From positions 1 to 6,967 of the forward strand of contig JALZWI010000020.1 in the NCBI GenBank assembly GCA_023299895.1: a stretch of 6,967 nt of DNA, read 5' to 3'. The position numbers and the translations under genes were made by a program. The stretch is from Arenicella sp. (lineage in GTDB: Bacteria > Pseudomonadota > Gammaproteobacteria > Arenicellales > Arenicellaceae). Below, one piece after another: positions 1 to 6,053 of this stretch (its first letter is position 1; each line of letters begins with the position of its first letter). The notes below the pieces were generated by a model. The model was not told where the DNA came from. It saw nothing but the letters and a program-made list of their open reading frames with translations, and made no database searches.

Positions 1-166
1 GTCCGGGTAGGTCAATTGCCATCAAAACAAAGCGATTAGCAGTTAAATAATTTCCGAGGGCCTGATAGCGTTCAGTGTGTTCGGCTAAACCATGAACCAG
101 TAACACCACAGCTTTGGGATCGTCAATATCCCAGTTGCGTTGATAAGGCTCTATTTGAGTTGGCAT
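1..166 (-). CDS. Alpha/beta hydrolase, monoacylglycerol lipase / lysophospholipase-like (5' part only)
   Basis: The first 55 codons are visible, from an ATG at 166-164 to the window edge, with no stop. The translation begins MPTQIEPYQRNWDID and contains a hydrophobic strand followed by VHGLAEHTERY (residues 24-34), then a second strand ending in IDLPG (51-55). The HG at residues 25-26 is the oxyanion-loop motif of alpha/beta hydrolases. The HGLAEHxxRY form is characteristic of the Hydrolase_4 / serine aminopeptidase S33 group, which holds monoacylglycerol lipases and lysophospholipases. The nucleophile serine, acid and histidine lie outside the window, so activity and substrate cannot be judged. 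No signal peptide is visible, so a cytoplasmic enzyme is inferred. It starts 37 nt after the DUF59 gene with no terminator between, so it may be the last cotranscribed gene of the suf operon. I see no clear Shine-Dalgarno sequence before the ATG. The motif fits the family well; the role is unknown. Confidence 0.8.
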   Translation of the reverse strand, partial: MPTQIEPYQRNWDIDDPKAVVLLVHGLAEHTERYQALGNYLTANRFVLMAIDLPG

Positions 167-203
167 TGCTACGAATATTTATTCTAATTTGATAGGATGA
201 AAA

Positions 204-536
204 CTATATCATTCCTAATTCGAGTTTAGCTTCTTCAGTCATATTGTCCATTGTCCATGGTGGTTCAAAGGTCAGTTCGACACGCGCATCTGAAACGCCG
301 ACAACGCTTTTGACAGCATTTTCGACTATGCCTGGAAAAGTTTCAGCGACTGGGCAGCCCGGAGCAGTAAGCGTCATGCTGACATCAACAAAATAATTTT
401 CATCGACTTCAAAGCCATAAATCAAACCGAGATCATAAATATTCACAGGAATCTCAGGATCATAGACGGTCTTAAAAGCTTCGATAATATCTGGGCCTAA
501 ATCTTCTGGTGAGGGAATGTTTGTCTTATCGTTCAT
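204..536 (-). CDS. sufT: SUF-associated DUF59/MIP18-family Fe-S assembly protein (SufT-like)
   Basis: A single-domain MIP18/DUF59 protein of 110 residues, the usual size for the short form. Visible hallmarks are DPEIPVNIYDLGLIY (residues 26-40), TLTAPGCP with the conserved Cys61 (55-62), and the C-terminal EPPWT...EEAKLELGM block (91-109). This tail is typical of the SUF-associated subgroup also found in Gram-positives (YitW, staphylococcal SufT). Family members act in cluster maturation or delivery to target proteins; the exact step is not settled. Its position 16 nt after sufS, as last suf gene, supports that role. The symbol follows usage for DUF59-only proteins; longer SufT proteins with extra N-terminal sequence exist, and some annotators leave this subgroup unnamed. 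The start was chosen because the codon just upstream is not a start and the next Met (54) would remove the core. The 16 nt before the ATG contain no recognisable Shine-Dalgarno, so translation may depend on ribosomes finishing sufS. The stop is TAG. Confidence 0.9.
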   Translation of the reverse strand: MNDKTNIPSPEDLGPDIIEAFKTVYDPEIPVNIYDLGLIYGFEVDENYFVDVSMTLTAPGCPVAETFPGIVENAVKSVVGVSDARVELTFEPPWTMDNMTEEAKLELGMI

Positions 537-552
537 ATGATGGTTATTTAAA

Positions 553-1800
553 TTATTTGAGTAGCTTATTGGCTTTGTTAATTGCCGCCACTAAGGCGTC
601 TACATCCTGTTTGTTATTATATAGGCCAAGTGACGCTCTAGTTGTCGCGTTTACCCCAAAGAATTCCATTACTGGCATAGCGCAATGATGCCCAACTCTT
701 ACCGCAACGCCTTGATGATCTAATAAAGTGCCAAGATCAGATGCGTGTATGCCATCAATTTCAAAAGAAAGAATACTTGCCTTGTGTTGTGCTGTACCGA
801 TTATGCGTAAGCCGTCAATTTCCAGCATTTTTTCAGTTGCGTAGTTGAGTAGTTGTTCTTCATGTTGAGCAATCGCTTTCAAACCGTAACTGCTGACATA
901 GTCGATCGCAGCTGCTAAACCAACTGCTCCAGATATATGTGGAGTCCCCGCTTCAAACTTGTATGGTAATTGATTGAATGTCGAACCGGAAAAGCTAACT
1001 GTTTCTATCATATCGCCACCCGCTTGATAAGGCGGCATAGCTTCTAATAACTCTCGTTTACCATAAAGCACGCCAATACCGGTCGGGCCGTAAAGTTTAT
1101 GACTTGAGAAAGCATAAAAATCACAGTCCATAGTTTGGACATCGACCGCAGTATGCGCAATGGCTTGCGCGCCATCAACCAAAACTTTAGCGCCGACATC
1201 GTGAGCAGCGTCGATCATTTGTTTTATTGGTGCGATTGAACCAAGGGCATTAGACAGCTGTGTTATTGCTAGTAATTTCGTATTGGGGCTGAGCAATTTT
1301 TCAAATTCTGCGTAAATCAGCTCACCGCTAGAATTAATTGGAATAACTTTTAGTTTAATGCCTACCTGTTCTTCTAGTAGTTGCCAAGGAACAATATTTG
1401 AGTGATGTTCCATCGCGCTGATTAGAACTTCATCATCTTTTTTAAAACTAGCTCTTACAAAGCTATGAGCCACTAAATTGATTGATTCAGTTGTGCCGCG
1501 AGTGAAAATAATTTCAGTATCACTTGCTGCATTAATAAAGCTTTTAACCGTTGCTCGGGCTGCTTCAAACTGATCTGTTGAGCGTTGGCTTAGGCTGTGA
1601 ATGCCGCGGTGAACATTGGCGTAATCGTGTTCGTATAAACGAGAAATCGCGTCGATCACACTCTGAGGTTTCTGCGTGGATGCACCATTATCAAGATAAG
1701 CCAGCGGGTGGCCAAAAATCTCTTGTTGAAGTATTGGAAAGTCAGATCGAGCCTGTTCTACATCAAATAAAGTGGGTTTAAGAGCCGTTACATTATTCAT
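553..1800 (-). CDS. sufS: Group II cysteine desulfurase SufS
   Basis: A PLP enzyme that removes sulfur from L-cysteine, giving alanine and a persulfide on the active-site Cys, for use by SufBCD. It has 415 residues, against about 406 in E. coli. LAYLDNGASTQKP (33-45) and EHHSNIVPW (131-139, with the PLP-stacking His132) are present. FSSHKLYGPTG holds the Schiff-base Lys235, and RVGHHCAMP holds the catalytic Cys373 on the short loop that marks group II. Arg388 in TTRASLGLYN fits the substrate carboxylate-binding Arg. All four sit 9 residues beyond their E. coli counterparts, so the extra length is N-terminal and the core is collinear. The ATG overlaps the end of sufD by 8 nt (ATGAATAA) and has a strong AAGGAG 9 nt upstream, which fixes the start. 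Group II enzymes need a sulfur acceptor (SufE or SufU); neither is encoded next to it here, so one is expected elsewhere in the genome. Confidence 0.98.
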   Translation of the reverse strand: MNNVTALKPTLFDVEQARSDFPILQQEIFGHPLAYLDNGASTQKPQSVIDAISRLYEHDYANVHRGIHSLSQRSTDQFEAARATVKSFINAASDTEIIFTRGTTESINLVAHSFVRASFKKDDEVLISAMEHHSNIVPWQLLEEQVGIKLKVIPINSSGELIYAEFEKLLSPNTKLLAITQLSNALGSIAPIKQMIDAAHDVGAKVLVDGAQAIAHTAVDVQTMDCDFYAFSSHKLYGPTGIGVLYGKRELLEAMPPYQAGGDMIETVSFSGSTFNQLPYKFEAGTPHISGAVGLAAAIDYVSSYGLKAIAQHEEQLLNYATEKMLEIDGLRIIGTAQHKASILSFEIDGIHASDLGTLLDHQGVAVRVGHHCAMPVMEFFGVNATTRASLGLYNNKQDVDALVAAINKANKLLK

Positions 1801-3112
1801 CTAGTGCGTCTCCTTCGCTAAGTAATTGGCCTGCAATCAGTGCGGTAATTTCTTCACGTACTGAATCGACTTGGATGCGATTAATCACCTCATTGGCGAA
1901 ACCAATGGTCAGTAAAGCGATCGCTGATTCAAGGCTAATGCCGCGTGATCTTAAATAGAATAAAGACTTCTCATCAAGTTGCCCGACGGTTGCGCCGTGA
2001 GAGCATTTTACGTCGTCGGCATAAATTTCAAGTTGCGGTAAGGTGTCTGCTTCGGCATCACTGGACAGCAAAAGGTTGTTATTTTGCTGGTCAGCATTGG
2101 TTAGCTGTGCATCCTCGGCGACTACAATTCGTCCACGAAAAACACTTCGAGATTGATCATCTAAAATTGTTCTGTAGTATTCATCGCTAGTACAATTAGG
2201 TACTAAATGATTGACTTGAGTGTGGTTGTCGACATGCTGACGACCGTTACCTATTACCAGACCATTCATTTCAATATGTCCACCAGGTGCGGCTAAGTCG
2301 GCAATAATATCATTGCGAGTTACTAAGCCTGATAGTGCAATATTATGGTTCTTAATTTGAGTATTAGCCGCTTGATGAATAAAAACACCGCCAATATGAA
2401 AAGCATCATTAGACTCTTGTTGGAGTTTGTAGTGGTCAACATGACTATTGTTAGCGGCAATGATTTCGGTCACGGAGTTATTTAAATAGACACTACCATC
2501 AGTACCAAGATGGCGTTCAATTAACGTGCATTGTGAATTAGCGGCAGTTATTACTAGATTGCGACAATGCGAGACTTGCGCAGTGCCACTGCTTGAGATA
2601 AAAATCGCTTCTAGAGGCTCTTTTAAGGCGCTACCTTTGGGTACTATCAAGACATAACCGTCTTGGCAATAAGCACTATTTAATGCAGTGAATCCATGTT
2701 GCTCAGCCGGAATAGTACTGCCAAAGTAGTTTTTAATTAACTCGGGGGAGTCAATCAATATTTCTTTAAGACTTCTAAAGACAATCTCGCTTGGCAGCTC
2801 TGCTGTATTTGAATCAGCTGCACAAAAATGCCCATCAATAAAGACTAATCGAGGGTGCTGGATTGTTGCTAGATCTGCAGGCAGATTAGTCTTAACAGCA
2901 CTCGGTGCAGACAATGAATACACATTACTTTTAAGTGCGCGCAAATTGGTATAACGCCATTGTTCATCGCGCACACCTGGCAAGCCAACTTTTTCAAAGT
3001 GTTGCAGAGCTTGTTGGCGCTGTTGGTTTAACCAATCTAGATTTTGACCACTAAAGCTGGTGTCAGAATGTTTGTCTAACCAGCTCTGTGTTTGTTCAGC
3101 TGAGATACTCAT
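1793..3112 (-). CDS. sufD: Fe-S cluster scaffold subunit SufD
   Basis: SufD pairs with SufB on the SufBC2D scaffold, and the SufB-SufD interface is where the cluster is thought to assemble; it is also linked to iron acquisition. The protein has 439 residues, against 423 in E. coli. The N-terminal helical part contains LPGVRDEQWRYTNL (44-57), the usual SufD region. It is followed by the beta-helix core, and then by DDVKCSHGATVGQLDEKSLFYLRSRG (366-391). In that block Cys370 and His372 match the functionally important E. coli Cys358 and His360. The C-terminal helical part (ESAIALLTIGFANEVI) contacts SufC in known structures. The ATG shares its A with the sufC stop (TAATG), and AAAGGT lies just upstream inside sufC, so the two are probably translationally coupled. 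The 3' end overlaps sufS by 8 nt. All key residues are present and the frame is intact. Confidence 0.98.
   Translation of the reverse strand: MSISAEQTQSWLDKHSDTSFSGQNLDWLNQQRQQALQHFEKVGLPGVRDEQWRYTNLRALKSNVYSLSAPSAVKTNLPADLATIQHPRLVFIDGHFCAADSNTAELPSEIVFRSLKEILIDSPELIKNYFGSTIPAEQHGFTALNSAYCQDGYVLIVPKGSALKEPLEAIFISSSGTAQVSHCRNLVITAANSQCTLIERHLGTDGSVYLNNSVTEIIAANNSHVDHYKLQQESNDAFHIGGVFIHQAANTQIKNHNIALSGLVTRNDIIADLAAPGGHIEMNGLVIGNGRQHVDNHTQVNHLVPNCTSDEYYRTILDDQSRSVFRGRIVVAEDAQLTNADQQNNNLLLSSDAEADTLPQLEIYADDVKCSHGATVGQLDEKSLFYLRSRGISLESAIALLTIGFANEVINRIQVDSVREEITALIAGQLLSEGDALDE
1810..1815 (-). promoter_or_regulatory. Ribosome-binding site of sufS inside sufD
   Basis: AAGGAG lies 9 nt before the sufS ATG, within the last codons of sufD. 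It is the strongest Shine-Dalgarno in the operon. It fixes the sufS start despite the 8-nt overlap and suggests that sufS is well translated in its own right, not only by coupling to sufD. Confidence 0.85.
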
Positions 3113-3918
3113 TAGCCAACCTTTTGTTCTTGGATGTTAGCCAGGTTGTCTACGCCTTCAATCCAGCTATAGCCTTTTTCTTCTAATTTTAGTGCGAGAG
3201 ATTTATCACCCGATTTAACAATTTTGCCATCAGCTAGCACGTGTACGTAATCAGGTACAATGTATTCAAGTAAACGTTGGTAATGAGTGACAAGCACAAT
3301 TGCACGATCTTCTGCACGCATGGTGTTCACGCCATGTGAGACAATTTTGAGTGCATCGATATCCAAGCCAGAGTCAGTTTCATCTAACAATGCTAGTGTT
3401 GGTTCCAACATAGCCATTTGTAAAATTTCATTGCGCTTTTTCTCACCGCCGGAAAAACCTTCGTTAACTGCACGTTTCAAAAATTTTGGATCCATCTCAA
3501 CCAATTCGGCTTTTTTCTTAATCAGTTTTAAGAAATCACCGGCAGTCATTTCGTCTTGTCCACGGTATTTGCGAATCGAATTAATCGCAGCTTTTAACAT
3601 GGCCATATTACTGACGCCAGGTATTTCAACGGGATATTGAAAGCCGAGAAAAATACCTTCACAAGCTCGTTCGTCAGCCTCTAAGTCGCTTAAATCAGTC
3701 AGTCCATCATTTGATGGGCTTAAGTATTCAACGGTGCCGGAGGTGATTTCATAGCCATCGCGACCACCAATAACATTGCTAAGAGTGCTCTTGCCAGCAC
3801 CATTTGGCCCCATAATCGCATGTACTTCACCTGCTTTTACTTCCAGGCTTAGCCCTTTTAGAATCGGTGTGCCAAAGACTTCAGCGTGTAAGTCGGTGAC
3901 TTTTAAAATGGTTGTCAT
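3112..3918 (-). CDS. sufC: Fe-S assembly ATPase SufC
   Basis: A cytoplasmic ABC-type ATPase that drives conformational change of the SufBC2D scaffold. Visible motifs are Walker A GPNGAGKST (37-45, Lys43), Q-loop GFQYPVEIPGVS (92-103, Gln94), ABC signature FSGGEKKR (155-162), Walker B LALLDETDSGLD (175-186, catalytic Glu180) and the H-loop His212 in VTHYQR. FQYPVEIPG and SGGEKKRNEILQ are SufC-specific and separate it from transport ATPases. At 268 residues it is about 20 longer than E. coli SufC. The extra length is 3 residues before Walker A, about 6 around residues 65-80 (a Ser/Asp-rich loop between Walker A and the Q-loop), and about 11 at the C-terminus. It starts 75 nt after sufB, the only sizeable gap in the operon, with a weak AGAGA about 10 nt before the ATG. 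It ends in a TAATG overlap with sufD. Identification is firm. Confidence 0.98.
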   Translation of the reverse strand: MTTILKVTDLHAEVFGTPILKGLSLEVKAGEVHAIMGPNGAGKSTLSNVIGGRDGYEITSGTVEYLSPSNDGLTDLSDLEADERACEGIFLGFQYPVEIPGVSNMAMLKAAINSIRKYRGQDEMTAGDFLKLIKKKAELVEMDPKFLKRAVNEGFSGGEKKRNEILQMAMLEPTLALLDETDSGLDIDALKIVSHGVNTMRAEDRAIVLVTHYQRLLEYIVPDYVHVLADGKIVKSGDKSLALKLEEKGYSWIEGVDNLANIQEQKVG

Positions 3919-3973
3919 TTTGAATTTTCTCTATTTAAAAATTTGGTCTAAGTGTTGTTTGTTAATCTGTGTA

Positions 3974-4013
3974 TAGCCGACGGCATCTTCTATTTAGCCG
4001 ACGGCACCTTCTA
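3974..4013 (-). repeat. Tandem duplication (period 21 nt) of the sufB 3' end
   Basis: The last 21 nt of sufB, encoding L-E-G-A-V-G-stop, are followed at once by a second copy in the sufB-sufC gap. On the minus strand both copies share AGAAGxTGCCGTCGGCTA, where x is G in the coding copy and A in the downstream one. A 19-nt stretch is 18/19 identical between 3995-4013 and 3974-3992. The coding copy keeps the TAA; in the second copy the matching triplet is TAT, so the duplicated frame reads on as I-E-D-A-V-G-Y for 14 more codons to a TAG at 3931-3933. Because EGAVG is a normal SufB ending (EHSVG in E. coli as I recall it), the downstream copy is probably the extra one. Each copy holds GCCGTCGGC, a short self-complementary stretch. 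Replication slippage is the likely origin. Confidence 0.85.
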
Positions 4014-5463
4014 ATGAAATATCGAGTAGTTTTTGTGCTTCTACGGCAAATTCCATGGGTAATTCACGAAAGACTTCTTTGCAAAAACCATTAACGATCA
4101 TCGACACGGCGGCCTCTTCTGACAGGCCACGTTGTTTTAAATAAAACAGTTGGTCTTCAGATATTTTTGAAGTCGTGGCCTCGTGCTCAAGATTGGCACT
4201 AGGGTTGTTTACTTCCACATAAGGAAAGGTATGCGCGCCACAACGATCACCCATCAATAAGGAGTCGCATTGTGAAAAGTTACGTGCGTTATCAGCACCT
4301 TTTAATATCTTGACCAAGCCACGGTAGGTGTTTTGACCATGCCCAGCAGAAATACCTTTTGAGATAATTGTGCTCGAAGTATTTTTACCCATGTGAATCA
4401 TTTTAGTGCCAGTATCGGCTTGTTGCTTATTGTGGGTCAGTGCAACTGAGTAAAACTCGCCAACAGAATGATCGCCTTGCAAGACAACGCTAGGGTACTT
4501 CCAGGTAATTGCCGAACCGGTTTCTACTTGGGTCCAGGAAATTTTAGAATGGTCGCCTTTGCAGATACCACGCTTAGTAACAAAATTATAGATGCCGCCT
4601 TTGCCATTTTCATCGCCTGGGTACCAGTTTTGTACTGTTGAATATTTTATGTTGGCATCTTTATGCGCAACTAGTTCAACGACCGCGGCGTGCAGCTGTT
4701 TTTCGTCACGCATAGGTGCCGTACAACCTTCAAGATAGCTTACATGGGCGCCTTCTTCGGCAATAATCAAAGTGCGCTCGAATTGACCAGTGTTCACTTC
4801 GTTGATACGAAAGTAAGTCGACAGCTCCATCGGGCAACGCACGCCTTTAGGAATAAAGACAAAAGAGCCATCACTAAAAACGGCTGAATTCAAAGCGGCA
4901 TAATAGTTATCTTGGACTGGCACGACACTGCTGAGGTACTTTTTTATTAACTCTGGGTGTTCATGCACTGCTTCCGAGATCGGCATAAAAATAACGCCGG
5001 CCTTGGATAAGGTCTCACGAAAGGTGGTGCGTACTGAGACACTGTCGAATACCGCATCAACCGCGACATTCGCTAACATTTTTTGTTCTTCTAGAGGAAT
5101 CCCCAACTTTTCATAGGTCTCCAAAATTTTAGGATCAACCTGGTCAAGGCTGTCTAACTTTGGTATTTCTTTTGGTGCTGAATAGTATGAGATCGATTGA
5201 AAATCAATTTTAGGATAATCGATATGCGCCCACTCTGGTTCCGGCATCTTCTGCCATCGGCGAAAAGCCTTAAGACGATACTCAAGCATGAACTCAGGTT
5301 CATTTTTTTTACTAGAGATCAGCCTAACGGTGTCTTCGTTGAGACCAATTGCAATCGTGTCCGATTCGACATCAGTAACGAAGCCTTCTTTGTACTCGCG
5401 CTTTACCAGCTCTTTGAGATCTTTGTTTTTTTCGTCGAGGTTTTGTTCAATAGCTTTTGACAT
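3994..5463 (-). CDS. sufB: Fe-S cluster scaffold subunit SufB
   Basis: The main scaffold subunit of SufBC2D, which accepts sulfur from the SufS relay and holds the nascent cluster. It has 489 residues (E. coli 495). Recognisable blocks are [18 protein letters not shown] (24-41), [14 protein letters not shown] (57-70), [18 protein letters not shown] (203-220), [22 protein letters not shown] (278-299) and [23 protein letters not shown] (352-374). [11 protein letters not shown] carries Cys399, and [10 protein letters not shown] carries His427 and Glu428. These match E. coli Cys405, His433 and Glu434, the residues tied to cluster assembly, at a constant offset of 6. The N-terminal CxxCxxxC of E. 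coli SufB is absent: the stretch after YYSAP (95-120) has no cysteine. The ATG lies 2 nt after the iscR stop, with AGGTAG inside the last iscR codons as ribosome-binding site, so the two genes are probably coupled. Confidence 0.99.
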   Translation of the reverse strand: MSKAIEQNLDEKNKDLKELVKREYKEGFVTDVESDTIAIGLNEDTVRLISSKKNEPEFMLEYRLKAFRRWQKMPEPEWAHIDYPKIDFQSISYYSAPKEIPKLDSLDQVDPKILETYEKLGIPLEEQKMLANVAVDAVFDSVSVRTTFRETLSKAGVIFMPISEAVHEHPELIKKYLSSVVPVQDNYYAALNSAVFSDGSFVFIPKGVRCPMELSTYFRINEVNTGQFERTLIIAEEGAHVSYLEGCTAPMRDEKQLHAAVVELVAHKDANIKYSTVQNWYPGDENGKGGIYNFVTKRGICKGDHSKISWTQVETGSAITWKYPSVVLQGDHSVGEFYSVALTHNKQQADTGTKMIHMGKNTSSTIISKGISAGHGQNTYRGLVKILKGADNARNFSQCDSLLMGDRCGAHTFPYVEVNNPSANLEHEATTSKISEDQLFYLKQRGLSEEAAVSMIVNGFCKEVFRELPMEFAVEAQKLLDISLEGAVG

Positions 5464-5465
5464 GA

Positions 5466-5933
5466 TTAACTACCTATATGAATTGGAATATCGCCAATTT
5501 GAGTAACGTCTTGTTGTGTTGCTTTGGTTTGTACATATCGAGATTTAACTAGATCGCTGAGCTTCTTGCTGTTGAGAAACTGAAAAAGTTCCTGACTTAA
5601 ATTGCTCCACAAACTGTGAGTAAGGCAAGGATCAATATCGTTACATTTGGCGCCATTGCCGCAAGTCATATTAATTTCTTCATCAGCGGCAATTAATATG
5701 TCAGCAAGGGATATATCACTCACTGTTTGAGCAAGTCGATAGCCGCCTTTGGGGCCTCGAATAGAGTTAACCAAGCCAGCTTTGCGCAAATTTCCAAATA
5801 GTTGCTCAAGATAGGCTAATGAAATGTTTTGACGCGCGGCAATCTCAGCCAACGTAACGTGATCGATTTTAGCGTGTAGCGCTAAATCCATCATGGCAGT
5901 TACTGCATAGCGGCCTTTGGTCGTTAACTTCAT
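5466..5933 (-). CDS. iscR: IscR-type Rrf2 transcriptional regulator with [2Fe-2S] ligands
   Basis: A 155-residue Rrf2-family repressor (E. coli IscR 162). The N-terminus [19 protein letters not shown] and the winged helix-turn-helix, with [19 protein letters not shown] (37-55) and the wing VRGP-like [10 protein letters not shown] (58-67), are close to IscR. Cys91, Cys97, Cys103 and His106 (CLTH) keep exactly the C-x5-C-x5-C-x2-H spacing of the E. coli cluster ligands 92/98/104/107. Glu43, which in E. coli governs discrimination between the two site classes, is also present. In the known mechanism holo-IscR represses type 1 sites, and apo-IscR still acts at type 2 sites. As first gene of a suf operon behind a type 1-like palindrome, it most likely autoregulates the whole operon by cluster supply. 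It could instead be labelled a generic SUF regulator, but the ligands and N-terminus favour IscR. Only a weak, purine-rich ribosome-binding site (GATGAGTTGAG) precedes the ATG. Confidence 0.95.
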   Translation of the reverse strand: MKLTTKGRYAVTAMMDLALHAKIDHVTLAEIAARQNISLAYLEQLFGNLRKAGLVNSIRGPKGGYRLAQTVSDISLADILIAADEEINMTCGNGAKCNDIDPCLTHSLWSNLSQELFQFLNSKKLSDLVKSRYVQTKATQQDVTQIGDIPIHIGS

Positions 5934-5947
5934 CTCAACTCATCTAT

Positions 5948-5972
5948 AATCTTGAGTAATTTACTCGGGAAT
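5948..5972 (-). promoter_or_regulatory. Putative IscR type 1-like operator
   Basis: A 25-bp dyad on the minus strand is centred on GAGTAAATTACTC (5954-5966), whose arms GAGTAA and TTACTC are exact complements around one A. It is flanked by ATTCCC upstream and AAGATT downstream. The E. coli type 1 core is YYGACTRWWWYAGTCRR. This site has CC, GAGT, AAATT, ACTC, AA in the same places, differing only by the symmetric change GACT to GAGT and AGTC to ACTC. It begins about 4 nt after the -10 and covers the inferred start of transcription, so bound IscR should block initiation. The match and position are seen directly; IscR as the binder is inferred from the gene immediately downstream. Confidence 0.75.
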
Positions 5973-5975
5973 GGG

Positions 5976-6004
5976 ATTATAAGAGCTAAAATGTGATAGA
6001 TCAA
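5976..6004 (-). promoter_or_regulatory. Sigma-70-type promoter for the iscR-suf operon
   Basis: On the minus strand TTGATC (5999-6004, four of six matches to TTGACA) is followed by exactly 17 nt and then a perfect TATAAT (5976-5981). Transcription would start near 5969, giving a leader of about 35 nt before the iscR ATG at 5933. It is the only convincing promoter I find ahead of iscR. No other promoter-like pair was found in the sufB-sufC gap, so one polycistronic transcript from here is the simplest reading. Confidence 0.75.
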
Positions 6005-6018
6005 TGAACTTGGTGATG

Positions 6019-6049
6019 TTTAATTTGGCTTAACTTATGCCAAATTAAA
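6019..6049 (-). terminator. Perfect 11-bp inverted repeat after the hydrolase gene, possible terminator
   Basis: TTTAATTTGGC and GCCAAATTAAA form a perfect 11-bp stem around a 9-nt loop, starting 4 nt after the TAA of the upstream hydrolase gene and lying 15 nt before the -35 of the iscR promoter. The position fits an end-of-transcript hairpin that insulates the suf operon. Against a strong intrinsic terminator, the stem is AT-rich apart from GGC/GCC and no clear U-run follows on either strand. It may work as a weak terminator or as a 3'-end stabilising hairpin. Confidence 0.5.
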
Positions 6050-6053
6050 TCAG

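Noticed and set aside
1551..2190. Plus-strand open frames opposite sufS and sufD
   Set aside because: They are antisense to well-conserved protein sequence and have no recognisable domain.
3919..3973. Internal promoter for sufC in the sufB-sufC gap
   Set aside because: The gap is AT-rich, but no -35/-10 pair with acceptable spacing was found.
3287..3976. Plus-strand open frames opposite sufC
   Set aside because: They are antisense shadows of the conserved ATPase motifs, with no independent signals.
3974..4005. GCCGTCGGC resembling a neisserial DNA uptake sequence (GCCGTCTGAA)
   Set aside because: Only the first six bases agree. The two occurrences come from one local duplication, and one of them is coding sequence for Ala-Val-Gly.
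5197..5506. Two overlapping plus-strand open frames opposite the sufB 5' end
   Set aside because: Both mirror conserved SufB codons. Their Phe/Leu-rich translations come from reading Lys/Glu-rich codons backwards.
5990..6006. Possible FNR or CRP half-site (TTGAT / TGTGA) near the iscR -35
   Set aside because: Only one half of either dyad is present; the second half does not match, and TTGAT is explained by the -35 element.
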